Part shown: piece by piece, positions 45,708-53,268 of the stretch
Position numbering within the stretch: the first letter of the stretch is position 1
Layout: each line of letters starts with the position of its first letter
Assembly (NCBI GenBank): GCA_905479105.1
Contig: CAJQLE010000003.1
Span: 186,001 to 250,000, forward strand
DNA: 64,000 nucleotides
Direction: 5' to 3'
Source: an uncultured Flavobacteriales bacterium
GTDB taxonomy: Bacteria; Bacteroidota; Bacteroidia; Flavobacteriales_G; Salibacteraceae
Program-made: the position numbers and the translations under genes
The notes under the pieces: model-generated
Database searches by the model: none
The model's input: the letters and a program-made list of their open reading frames with translations, nothing else
What the model was told of the DNA's origin: nothing

Positions 45708-46397
45708 TTATTCTTTTAAAATCTTAGTGTTTACGATGTCATTATTTTGGTTAAAAACTCTCACCAGATAGACGCCAGATGGATAATCACTAATATTTAA
45801 TGCATATGTTCTGGAATTTAAATCCTTTTTAAATATTAGCCTACCAGTTATACTAAATAGTTCTATTTTTAAAAGTTGACCTTTATCTAAGCTTATATTT
45901 ATTACATCACTTGATGGATTTGGAAATACACTTGCAGTGGTAGGTTCGATATCATCAATACCTACTGTATTTGTTACATCTACACCTACATTACCGTAAA
46001 CAAATTCCCATCTTGCAGTAAAAACACCCGGAGTAATTTCAGTCACTTCCCAATATAATTTATCTTCTATCAAACATGCAATTCCAGCCGAGTCATTTGT
46101 TAAAAGTGCAGTAACATTCATTGTATCGGTAAGAGGAATATTATGATAAAACAAAAAATCACTGTTATTAGTTAAAGTATCGTCTGCAATAATATTAGCT
46201 TGAGAATCTGTAATCTCCCACACAATAACATTTTCACTTTGTGGCCAAGTTAAATAGTGACCGGGATGATATAATTTAACCAAACCAGTATCAGATACAT
46301 TAACTATTAAGTTCATCATGCCGCAACTAACTTGTGCTTGTGTTGTTTGAGTTAGCCCTGAAGCAATAATTAAAGAAAGTAGAATTTTTTTCATCAC
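45708..46397 (-). CDS. Small secreted protein with T9SS type A sorting domain (cassette gene)
   Basis: A protein of 229 residues. Signal peptide MMKKILLSLIIASGLTQTTQ. A middle part of about 120 residues contains no motif I recognise (VIVWEITDSQANIIADDTL, WEVTEITPGVFTARWEFVYG). The last about 75 residues are a type A T9SS sorting domain (SVFPNPSSDVINISL, LFSITGRLIFKKDL, YPSGVYLVRVFN). It should be exported and tethered or released at the surface. A single-gene cassette; function unknown. Confidence 0.8.
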   Translation of the reverse strand: MMKKILLSLIIASGLTQTTQAQVSCGMMNLIVNVSDTGLVKLYHPGHYLTWPQSENVIVWEITDSQANIIADDTLTNNSDFLFYHNIPLTDTMNVTALLTNDSAGIACLIEDKLYWEVTEITPGVFTARWEFVYGNVGVDVTNTVGIDDIEPTTASVFPNPSSDVINISLDKGQLLKIELFSITGRLIFKKDLNSRTYALNISDYPSGVYLVRVFNQNNDIVNTKILKE

Positions 46398-46484
46398 TTT
46401 GTTTTCTTAAAGTTCAAACATATCATTTTTATTTGGAGACATCAATAATTCCATATTTCAGGACAAGACAATGCTATTAATGTT

Positions 46485-46680
46485 TGCTAACGTTTACCTA
46501 TGTTTAGTACGGATTTACAAAGAGCAAAACCCTCAATAACGCACATAGCCTAAAGTTAATATTTTGTTTTTAAATTATTCTTGTTTTAAACACCAAATTT
46601 AAGTTTAGGCGGACTTTCTATGGAATACAGAACTTTCAATTTAGCGCTGAGTTCCGTATTAAATATAGAAATTGTTATGC
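46485..46680 (-). other. attC-like site C (after the lipoprotein-esterase cassette gene)
   Basis: Boxes TGCTAAC (46485-46491) and GTTATGC (46674-46680). Inner arms CTATGTTTAGTACGGA (46498-46513) and TCCGTATTAAATATAG (46653-46668) pair at 14 of 16 positions. The loop is long (about 140 nt), so this is larger than most attC sites. It starts 11 nt after the stop of the minus-strand esterase. Confidence 0.65.
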
Positions 46681-46691
46681 ACTTTTATTCT

Positions 46692-47567
46692 TTATCTCAA
46701 TCCATTTATGTCATATCGTGATACAAAATTCCAAACCAATTCAGATGTGTTCTGACCTTGAAAAGTTGCGCTAAACCAAACATGGTCTCCGCCAATGTAT
46801 TTGTAATGCTCAACAGTAACTAAGCTATCTCCTTGATCATAAACATAATGTTCAATATTGTTGTCACTTGTTACTGTTGGGGTTAAAACTGTATTATTGA
46901 AATTAATCCAATGGTCCAACGTGCTTTGAGCAGAGTTCCAGTCACTATTCCCATTATAGGGAAGAACACCATCAGAGGTTCCGTGAAGATGCACTACCGG
47001 CATTGGATGACTTGTAGGTTCAGTACAATCTAACATAACTCCTGAAACAGATGCTACCGCAGCAATTAAATCACTTTTATAGTTCGCAAGTCCATATGCC
47101 ATCATGCCTCCGTTTGAGTATCCAGCAGCATAAATTCTCTCCATATCTATATTATACTGAGATGAGATTTCAGTTATCATAGATTCAATAAATCCAAAAT
47201 CATCAGCATTACTTTTATTGTCTCCTCCTAATGGACAAGCGTTCCAATGAGATAAACCATCTAAACAGCTACCTTGAGGATAGATTAAAATAAAAGTGTC
47301 AGCTTCTGCCAATGAGCGCATATCTGCTTCTTGCATATAATCACTTGCACTACCACCAAACCCATGAAAATTCAGCATTAGTGGAACAGAAGATGTTCCA
47401 TCATAAGAGTTTGGTATATACAACACATATTCTCTGTTGATACCGTCATGAACTATGGTCTGTGCGTTAGTATTTGAGTAACATTCCTCTGGGTTTTTAT
47501 TATCATCTTTTTTACAACTGCTTAGAATTGATAATAAAATGGTAAATAGTAAAATTGCTTTTTTCAT
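46692..47567 (-). CDS. Lipoprotein alpha/beta hydrolase, LpqC/feruloyl-esterase/PHB-depolymerase-like (cassette gene)
   Basis: A protein of 291 residues. Lipoprotein signal peptide with lipobox LSSC (Cys18). The esterase core shows LMLNFHGFGGSASDY (oxyanion hole), the nucleophile Ser151 in AAGYSNGGMMAY, ASVSGVM and the catalytic His in GGDHVWF. This fits the LpqC/PHB-depolymerase esterase family acting on polymers or feruloyl esters outside the cell. It resembles the neighbouring cassette esterase, sharing the C-terminal motif FVSRYDINGL. The cassette ends in site C. Confidence 0.85.
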   Translation of the reverse strand: MKKAILLFTILLSILSSCKKDDNKNPEECYSNTNAQTIVHDGINREYVLYIPNSYDGTSSVPLMLNFHGFGGSASDYMQEADMRSLAEADTFILIYPQGSCLDGLSHWNACPLGGDNKSNADDFGFIESMITEISSQYNIDMERIYAAGYSNGGMMAYGLANYKSDLIAAVASVSGVMLDCTEPTSHPMPVVHLHGTSDGVLPYNGNSDWNSAQSTLDHWINFNNTVLTPTVTSDNNIEHYVYDQGDSLVTVEHYKYIGGDHVWFSATFQGQNTSELVWNFVSRYDINGLR

Positions 47568-47608
47568 TATACAGTTCTTTAATTTTTTTAACTCCTATTT
47601 CTTTTTGT

Positions 47609-47675
47609 GCATAACGGTTCGTGTATGGTGTCGTAGCAACCCGAAGGGGGCTATGCACTATACACATTGTTATGC
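47609..47675 (-). other. attC-like site D (between the two esterase cassettes)
   Basis: Boxes GCATAAC (47609-47615) and GTTATGC (47669-47675) are perfect complements. Inner arms GTGTATGGTG (47621-47630) and CACTATACAC (47656-47665) pair with one G-T, separated from the boxes by unequal spacers (5 and 3 nt). The loop holds a CCC/GGG hairpin (AACCCGAAGGGGG). At 67 bp it is the most typical attC in the array. It starts 4 nt after the stop of the second esterase. Confidence 0.75.
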
Positions 47676-47679
47676 ACTT

Positions 47680-48810
47680 TTATTTTGTTTTTATCAGCCT
47701 TGTGGATTGATTTTCAATATTCAAAATATAAACATTAGGAGCTAAAAAAGATAAATCGATTATACTTATTTGAGAATTCAGAACTCCACTCAACACCAAT
47801 TCTCCAATTGGATTGTATAATCTAAATTCCTTTTCCTCCGCTAACCCCAGATCTATCGTTAGCTCTGTATTAACAGGGTTTGGATAAACCCTATAATTTT
47901 CCAGCATACTATTATTTTCATGTATTGAAGTTGTCGCACATCCAATTAAACCGTTTATGTCATAACGAGAAACAAATTGCCAAATCTCTTCATTCGCATC
48001 AATCGTCATATTCCCAAAACTCCCAGGCCAATCGTGTCCTCCGCCTATCACTTTTAGTTCCTCTACATAGGCACAACCTGATGAAGTGGACCAAGTATAT
48101 CGCTCAACACTTGGACTTACAGCACTCATGGTGGCAGTTGTGTCACAATTGTTACGCGTTGCCCAATATCTATGTGTTGCTGCTGCGGAAATATAATATT
48201 CTATACCCCCAAAAACGATTCCATTGTATGGTGAAACCAAGTCATTCGTACCAAGTATTGTAAGAACTCCAGTGGGATGCACCGGAGAGCAAAAACTATT
48301 TGGATTGGTTTGCATGGTTCTGGCTACCGGAGCTATAGCTGCAATTCTGTTATTGAGCTTACATCCAAGTTCAAAGGCCATATCTCCTCCTAAGGAATAC
48401 CCACAAGCATATATTCTGTGCTGGTCTATTTGATAATTACTAGCAATCGTATCTATCAATGAACTAAAAAAGGGCACATCATCAAAAGTACCTGGGACTT
48501 TAGGAATCCAGTTAAAAGAGTTTCCGTCACTTGGGTCAGGACGTGCTTGGGGATAAACTAGAATAAAATCAGCAGTGTCGGCAATAGGTCGCATGTCAGC
48601 AGATACTTGCCAAGCGGAATTTGTACCACCTCCTCCATGTAAATTAAATAGCAAAGGAAAATTTGTAGTTCCATCATAACTTGCTGGAACATAAATGCTA
48701 TATCCTCTTGTTAAGCCATCATTCTGTATGGTTTGGCTAATAAATGTTTGGGAGTACCCTGAGGTAAATAAGGCTGTTGTCGCCAGAATGGAGATAAGTA
48801 TTTTTTTCAT
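47680..48810 (-). CDS. Secreted alpha/beta hydrolase, feruloyl-esterase/LpqC-like, with T9SS type A sorting domain (cassette gene)
   Basis: A protein of 376 residues. Signal peptide MKKILISILATTALFTSGYS. The catalytic domain (about 30-290) has LLFNLHGGGGTNSAW (oxyanion hole), nucleophile Ser139 in ACGYSLGGDMAFELG, and the His region VIGGGHDWPGS. A type A sorting domain ends it (YRVYPNPVNTELTIDL). It resembles the adjacent lipoprotein esterase (shared FVSRYDINGL), but this one is T9SS-exported and the neighbour is lipid-anchored. It is the first cassette next to the recombinase gene. Confidence 0.85.
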   Translation of the reverse strand: MKKILISILATTALFTSGYSQTFISQTIQNDGLTRGYSIYVPASYDGTTNFPLLFNLHGGGGTNSAWQVSADMRPIADTADFILVYPQARPDPSDGNSFNWIPKVPGTFDDVPFFSSLIDTIASNYQIDQHRIYACGYSLGGDMAFELGCKLNNRIAAIAPVARTMQTNPNSFCSPVHPTGVLTILGTNDLVSPYNGIVFGGIEYYISAAATHRYWATRNNCDTTATMSAVSPSVERYTWSTSSGCAYVEELKVIGGGHDWPGSFGNMTIDANEEIWQFVSRYDINGLIGCATTSIHENNSMLENYRVYPNPVNTELTIDLGLAEEKEFRLYNPIGELVLSGVLNSQISIIDLSFLAPNVYILNIENQSTRLIKTK

Positions 48811-48862
48811 TTTTTTTTATTATTTACTGAAGTAAATCCGGTTTATCCTACTTTTTAATTGT

Positions 48863-48893
48863 GCATAACAATTGTAAATAGTGATAGTCACTA
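48863..48893 (-). other. Half site E (attI-like candidate) between the recombinase gene and the first cassette
   Basis: GCATAAC (48863-48869), then a spacer and the inverted repeat TAGTGA-TAG-TCACTA (48879-48893). On the minus strand it ends with GTTATGC, which matches the R' box of the first cassette's site D. It resembles one arm of site D (shared GTGCATAACAAT on the plus strand versus the minus strand of D), but the second outer box is missing. The place beside the recombinase 3' end suggests an attachment site. Confidence 0.5.
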
Positions 48894-48902
48894 ATATATT
48901 TT

Positions 48903-50120
48903 TTACTGATCATCACCTATAAGTCTTGTTGGTGTTGTGTTTGAGTCAATTATTCTGTCTAATGGGTTGATGATTCCAGCCAGATTCCTGTTGGTAACAT
49001 GGGTGTAAATCTGAGTGGTTTCTAAAGATTTATGACCTAATAATGCCTGGATGATTTTTACATCTGTTCCATTATCCATTAAGTGGGTGGCAAAACTATG
49101 CCGAAGCACGTGCGGAGTCACATCCGCTAAGTTCACTCGCTTGCTCATGTCTTTTACTACTTTACCTACCGAGTTGTCACTATACTTCGTTCGTTTTGGG
49201 TTTTCTAAAAACCAATATTTCGGATGATACAAATCCAAATACCGATGTATGGCCGAAGCCATATGCTTACTTAAAATCGTAACACGGTCTTTTTTACCCT
49301 TAGCACCTCTAATGTTGATCTGCGCTCGATCAATATCTATGTCTTGAATTCTTAAATTGGTCAACTCGCTTCTTCGCATGCCAGTAGAGTAAAGCATAGC
49401 AATAATCATTTGATGCTTCACATTAGTAGTAGAGCCAATCATCCGCGCAACATCCTGCTCTGAGATAATCCTTGGCAACTTTTCTTCCTTTCGCGGTCTG
49501 TCTAGCCAATACTTTTTCTTTTCTAAGCCCAATACATGCTCATAATAAAACTTGATGGCATTGATGGCTTGATTATGTGTGCTTTGTGATACTTGGTTTG
49601 CCTGCACTAAGTTATTCATGTATTTTTTAATCTCCTCTTCGCTTACATCTTTTGGATGCTTCGGGTGAACATAGCGCATAAATTTGAGAAACATACCTGA
49701 ATAAGTATTGACAGTGCTTTGACTGTAGCGTCTTATTAATAGGGTTTCTTTATACTCATCAGGCACTCTTAGTGTTGACACGGGTTTTTCTGCTGAGGCA
49801 ACAGCTTGAGGCATTTTATAATTTGAAATGCGGGCTTTATATGCAATCTTAAAATGCTTTTCCTCAGAAGGTGAAAGCAATCCATTGATTTCCCTGTAGT
49901 CTAACCAAGCTTTGTCTTTAAAGGCATGTTTGATTTTTTCAATCGTCTCGTTTTTATCCTCCAAATACCAGCAATGGTGTGTTTTTGAATAGGTGGCGCC
50001 AAGGGTTTTGGCCTCTTGTTTTAATGCATTGCTGAATGGAAAAAACAATCCCAGACGAAACTTGTCTCGATGAAAAACCCTTCTGATTTTAACATCTATT
50101 TGACCTGAATTAGCCTCCAT
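48903..50120 (-). CDS. Tyrosine recombinase/integrase with extra N-terminal domain
   Basis: A protein of 405 residues. Complete catalytic set: Arg249 (STGMRRSELTNL), Lys274 (RGAKGKKDRV), His337-x-x-Arg340 (TPHVLRHSFATHL), His363 (LLGHKSLETTQ) and Tyr372 (IYTHVTNRNLAG). A SAM-like core-binding domain occupies about 118-205 (RRYSQSTVNTYSGMFLKFMR). Residues 1-95 are an additional domain with aromatic-rich FGLFFPFSN-like and HHCWYLEDKNE segments, which I associate with a Bacteroidota-specific recombinase group. The tail YTHVTNRNLAGIINPLD resembles the end of integron integrases (THVLNRGG..SPLD), but the IntI-specific insertion between catalytic motifs is absent. It is likely the enzyme that moves the adjacent cassettes. 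It has its own promoter. Confidence 0.88.
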   Translation of the reverse strand: MEANSGQIDVKIRRVFHRDKFRLGLFFPFSNALKQEAKTLGATYSKTHHCWYLEDKNETIEKIKHAFKDKAWLDYREINGLLSPSEEKHFKIAYKARISNYKMPQAVASAEKPVSTLRVPDEYKETLLIRRYSQSTVNTYSGMFLKFMRYVHPKHPKDVSEEEIKKYMNNLVQANQVSQSTHNQAINAIKFYYEHVLGLEKKKYWLDRPRKEEKLPRIISEQDVARMIGSTTNVKHQMIIAMLYSTGMRRSELTNLRIQDIDIDRAQINIRGAKGKKDRVTILSKHMASAIHRYLDLYHPKYWFLENPKRTKYSDNSVGKVVKDMSKRVNLADVTPHVLRHSFATHLMDNGTDVKIIQALLGHKSLETTQIYTHVTNRNLAGIINPLDRIIDSNTTPTRLIGDDQ

Positions 50121-50127
50121 ATCCTAA

Positions 50128-50160
50128 CAAACATATAAAAAGTGACAGGTCAATTACAAA
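50128..50160 (-). promoter_or_regulatory. Promoter of the recombinase gene
   Basis: On the minus strand: TTTG (50157-50160), 21 nt, then TATGTTTG (50128-50135), a good Bacteroidota promoter. The -7 box ends only 7 nt before the ATG, so the mRNA is nearly leaderless unless another start is used. Confidence 0.6.
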
Positions 50161-50170
50161 AAGACACATA

Positions 50171-50200
50171 AAAAAAGCCCGTCCTTCAAAGACGGGCTTT
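50171..50200 (-). terminator. Rho-independent terminator after the T9SS gene at 50224
   Basis: AAAGCCCGTC (50174-50183) and GACGGGCTTT (50191-50200) form a perfect 10-bp stem with a 7-nt loop. On the minus strand a T run follows (A run at 50171-50176), which ends the gene at 50224 before the recombinase promoter. Confidence 0.9.
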
Positions 50201-50223
50201 CCAATTCTATTAAGTACAACGCA

Positions 50224-51021
50224 TTAGTCAATCACTTGCATGCGCTTGCTGTCTATCATCGCTCCATTCTCCCAAAGAGAGTAGAAGTAAATACCAGCTT
50301 CCAATTCACCGTTCATAGTGTATTGTCCTGAATTATTGTTCAATGAAACTTGATTCACCAATTTACCAGTCAAATCATGAAACTTTAAGATTCCGTTTGA
50401 AGAGGTCAATTGATAGTTGATCACCGTAAAATCCTTAGCAGGATTTGGTGCGTTTTGTGAAATACCGCTCGCATAAGCCGATGCAACATCATCCAACCCA
50501 AGTGGCACATATTGTCCGCCAATCAATTGGAAAGTGTCACCATTCACCACTATTACTGGAATGCCATCTACAAAACCTTCTATGGTGTCATTTGGAGCTG
50601 CCGCTTCTGTGCTCACATAAAAATTGCTGCATGTAAGGGTGTTTGCTGAATCGTTCACGTCAAATACGCAAAACTCGCTCACTCCAGCTCCAGAATCAGT
50701 CTTGACCAAAATGTGATGGAATATCTCAGACTCACCACTAGCGTCAACCACGATGTCGTTAAAGCGCTTAGTAGTTGGCCAGCAAATCAACGTACCTTCG
50801 CAGATGTAATCTTCCCAATTTTCTTCACCAACAAAATCAGCGGTCATACGCCATCTTAGGTTCAAATCATTGGCAGTATTGTTCACAATGTTGATGTCAA
50901 CATTCACGTCAGCACCCACTGTAGTATTAACGGCTGTGTCGTTTAAAATATCGAATGAAAAGTCTTGAGAGAAACCCAAAACTGGCAATATCATAAGGGC
51001 TAAAAAGTATATTTTCCTCAT
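50224..51021 (-). CDS. Secreted protein with T9SS type A sorting domain
   Basis: A protein of 265 residues. Signal peptide MRKIYFLALMILPVLGFSQ. The middle has a beta-sandwich look (VNVDINIVNNTANDLNLRWR, EIFHHILVKTDSGAG) with two cysteine pairs (CEGTLIC and CVFD/TLTC). The last about 75 residues form the sorting domain (ISQNAPNPAKDFTVINYQL, FHDLTGKLVNQVSL, LEAGIYFYSLWENGAM). Function unknown. It is closed by a strong terminator and marks the inner border of the island. Confidence 0.85.
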   Translation of the reverse strand: MRKIYFLALMILPVLGFSQDFSFDILNDTAVNTTVGADVNVDINIVNNTANDLNLRWRMTADFVGEENWEDYICEGTLICWPTTKRFNDIVVDASGESEIFHHILVKTDSGAGVSEFCVFDVNDSANTLTCSNFYVSTEAAAPNDTIEGFVDGIPVIVVNGDTFQLIGGQYVPLGLDDVASAYASGISQNAPNPAKDFTVINYQLTSSNGILKFHDLTGKLVNQVSLNNNSGQYTMNGELEAGIYFYSLWENGAMIDSKRMQVID

Positions 51022-51139
51022 AAGAATCTGCGTTTATCCTACGAATTTAAGTCATGGAAATGATTTTTCTAATCAAAAACGCTGGATTCTTGTTTGTTTA
51101 ACCATAATTCACGAATTTCAAAACAGTAAAGTATATCTT

Positions 51140-51147
51140 ACTTTTGA
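51140..51147 (+). promoter_or_regulatory. Possible promoter -7 element for the paa run
   Basis: TACTTTTG fits TAnnTTTG, 25 nt before the paaC start. The -33 region has no TTG at good spacing, so this is tentative. Confidence 0.45.
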
Positions 51148-51172
51148 ATGCGCTGAGAAAAATTAGAAAACT

Positions 51173-51931
51173 ATGAATCAGAATAAATCCCTCTACCATG
51201 CGGTGCTTCATCTTGGTGATAATGCGCTAATTCTTGGACATAGACTGTCAGAATGGTGTGGTCATGGTCCTGTGCTTGAGCAGGATATTGCCATGACAAA
51301 TATTTCTCTAGACCTTATCGGTCAAGCAAGAATGTACCTTGATTATGCAGGAAAGCTAACGGGCGAAAACAAGAATGAAGATGACCTCGCTTACCACAGA
51401 GATGGATTGGATTTTAAAAACTTTTTAATCACCGAGATTCCGAACGGTGATTTCGCAGACACCATTGCCCGCCAGTTCTTTTTTGATCAGTGGAATGTGC
51501 TTTACACAAAAGCATTGATGGAGTCAAAGGATGAAACATTGAGCGCCATAGCCCAAAAGGCACATAAAGAAGTTTCTTACCATCAGCGTTGGAGTTCTGA
51601 ATGGGTTGTTCGCCTAGGCGATGGCACAGCAGAAAGCAAAGAAAAAATGCAACGCGGCATTGATGATATGTGGATGTTTACAGGCGAAATGTTTACCCAA
51701 ACTGATGAAGAGAAAGCACTGGTAGCTGAAGAAATTTTGCCTGATGCGGCAGCGTTAAAAGCACAATGGGAAGAACAAATCAAGCGCTTAATTTCGGATG
51801 CTACGTTAGAAATGCCCACAGATGATTTCATGCAATCTGGCGGAAAAGAAGGTGTGCACACAGAATATTTAGGATTCATTTTGGCAGAGATGCAATACTT
51901 GCCGCGCGCTTATCCTGATGCGCAATGGTAA
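51173..51931 (+). CDS. paaC: Phenylacetyl-CoA epoxidase subunit PaaC
   Basis: A helical protein of 252 residues that structurally supports PaaA in the PaaABC(D)E ring epoxidase, which adds oxygen to phenylacetyl-CoA. Signature segments: LGHRLSEWCGHGPVLEQDIA, MTNISLDLIGQARMYLDYA, DFADTIARQFFFDQWNVLY, AHKEVSYHQRWSSEWVVRLG and YLGFILAEMQYLPRAYPDA. The catalytic subunit PaaA and PaaB, normally just upstream, are not present before it: a T9SS gene and the recombinase island occupy that place. paaD overlaps its end by 7 bp. Confidence 0.95.
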   Translation: MNQNKSLYHAVLHLGDNALILGHRLSEWCGHGPVLEQDIAMTNISLDLIGQARMYLDYAGKLTGENKNEDDLAYHRDGLDFKNFLITEIPNGDFADTIARQFFFDQWNVLYTKALMESKDETLSAIAQKAHKEVSYHQRWSSEWVVRLGDGTAESKEKMQRGIDDMWMFTGEMFTQTDEEKALVAEEILPDAAALKAQWEEQIKRLISDATLEMPTDDFMQSGGKEGVHTEYLGFILAEMQYLPRAYPDAQW

Positions 51932-52422
51932 CAGCTGAGTCGCTCATATCGCAAGCTTGGGAAGCCCTTAACAAAGTAGAAGATCCAGAAATTCCTGTGA
52001 TTTCCGTTGTTGAGCTCGGCATCGTAAGAGATGTGATTGAAAGCAATGGAGAGTTAGAGGTAAGCATCACACCAACGTATAGCGGTTGTCCTGCTACTCA
52101 GGTGATTGAAGAAATGGTGATTGAAGCATTGCAAAATGCCAAACTGGAGCCATTCAAAGTAAACACTGTTCTCAGTCCACCGTGGAGCACCGACTTGATT
52201 TCTGATGAAGGAAAACGCAAGCTCAAAGAATATGGCATTGCGCCACCTGAAGACGAATTGGTGGATAAAAAAGCCTTGATGGGTGAAGAAAGACAAGTCA
52301 CCTGCCCAAATTGTGGAAGCAACAATACGCTCATGGTTAGTCAGTTTGGGTCAACGCCTTGCAAGTCACATTTCAAGTGCAAAGAATGCCTAGAGCCGTT
52401 CGATTACTTTAAATGCTTGTAA
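51925..52422 (+). CDS. paaD: Phenylacetate degradation protein PaaD
   Basis: A protein of 165 residues. N-terminal DUF59/MIP18-type domain (EALNKVEDPEIPVISVVELG, TPTYSGCPATQVIEEMV) and a C-terminal zinc-ribbon with paired cysteines (CPNCG, CKSHFKCKEC, FKCL). PaaD is thought to help assemble or load metal in the epoxidase. The start ATG at 51925 overlaps paaC, showing tight translational coupling. Confidence 0.93.
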   Translation: MVTAESLISQAWEALNKVEDPEIPVISVVELGIVRDVIESNGELEVSITPTYSGCPATQVIEEMVIEALQNAKLEPFKVNTVLSPPWSTDLISDEGKRKLKEYGIAPPEDELVDKKALMGEERQVTCPNCGSNNTLMVSQFGSTPCKSHFKCKECLEPFDYFKCL

Positions 52423-52476
52423 GCATACCCCAGAAATCCTCCACATTCCTTTACTTTGGGCCAAACTTTAAAGTAC

Positions 52477-53259
52477 ATGGAATCCAATACAATTTCATTT
52501 GAAATCATTGATTCAGTAGCCAAAATTGCGCTGAACAGACCCGATGTATTCAACAGTTTCAACAAAGACATGGCCATGGCCTTTCAAGCCGCGTTGGACC
52601 GGTGCGAGACAGATGCTTCTGTGCGCGCCATTTACCTCACAGGATCAGGAAAAGCCTTTTGCGCTGGACAAGATTTGAGCGAAGTCATCGATCCTAAAGG
52701 GCCAGGCATTGAGCGCATTGTTGAAGATCATTACAATCCCATTATTCTTAGGTTAAGAAAAATTGAAAAACCCATCGTGTGCGCTGTAAATGGCGTAGCG
52801 GCAGGTGCTGGAGCCAATATTGCTTTGGCGTGTGATGTAGTGGTTGCAAAAGAATCATGTGCATTTATTCAGGCGTTTAGCAGCATCGGATTGATACCAG
52901 ATTCGGGCGGAACTTACTTCCTACCGCGATTGATCGGAATGCAAAAAGCATCAGCATTGATGATGTTGGCCGATAAAATTGGAGCAGCCGAAGCAGCGCA
53001 AATGGGAATGATTTACAAAAGCATTGCAGACGATCAGTTTGAAGAACAATCATGGGCACTGGCGCTTAAATTGGCGAGTAGACCAACGGTTGGTTTAGGC
53101 CTCACCAAGCGATTGCTCAACGAAAGCTATCAAAATACATTGGTAGAACAGTTGAAGCGCGAAGGCGATGAGCAAATCGCAGCGGCTTCTTCTAAAGATT
53201 ACAAAGAAGGCGTGCAAGCCTTTTTAGAAAAGAGAAAACCAACATTTACCGGAGAATAG
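52477..53259 (+). CDS. paaG: Enoyl-CoA hydratase/isomerase PaaG-like
   Basis: A crotonase-fold protein of 260 residues, ATG at 52477 (a TTG at 52456 is in frame). Features: ALNRPDVFNSFNKDM, the oxyanion-hole segments GSGKAFCAGQDLSE and GVAAGAGANIALACD, and the PaaG-typical FSSIGLIPDSGGTYFLPRL. PaaG isomerises the ring epoxide of phenylacetyl-CoA to the oxepin form. It fits between paaD and paaH; a general enoyl-CoA hydratase (PaaF) cannot be fully excluded by eye. Confidence 0.85.
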   Translation: MESNTISFEIIDSVAKIALNRPDVFNSFNKDMAMAFQAALDRCETDASVRAIYLTGSGKAFCAGQDLSEVIDPKGPGIERIVEDHYNPIILRLRKIEKPIVCAVNGVAAGAGANIALACDVVVAKESCAFIQAFSSIGLIPDSGGTYFLPRLIGMQKASALMMLADKIGAAEAAQMGMIYKSIADDQFEEQSWALALKLASRPTVGLGLTKRLLNESYQNTLVEQLKREGDEQIAAASSKDYKEGVQAFLEKRKPTFTGE

Positions 53260-53268
53260 ATTTGTGAT

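Larger units (their letters stand above)
44468..48893 (-). mobile_element. Integron-like array of four gene cassettes
   Basis: Four single-gene cassettes lie head to tail on the minus strand. Approximate units, cut at the G-TTRRRY position of each box: 47615-48868 (esterase with T9SS domain), 46491-47614 (lipoprotein esterase), 45658-46490 (T9SS protein), 44474-45657 (Fic). Each gene ends only 4-13 nt before an attC-like imperfect palindrome. Read on the minus strand, the R'' box that opens each cassette matches the R' box that closes it: GTTATGC with GCATAAC for both esterases, GTTAGCA with TGCTAAC for the T9SS protein, GTTGTAC with GCACAAC (6 of 7) for Fic. That is what insertion as a circle predicts. 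The array touches the 3' end of a tyrosine recombinase gene (48903). DNA here is more AT-rich than on both flanks. Confidence 0.7.

Noticed and set aside
48903-50120. Recombinase as part of a prophage
   Set aside because: No phage structural, replication or lysis gene lies within reach on either side.
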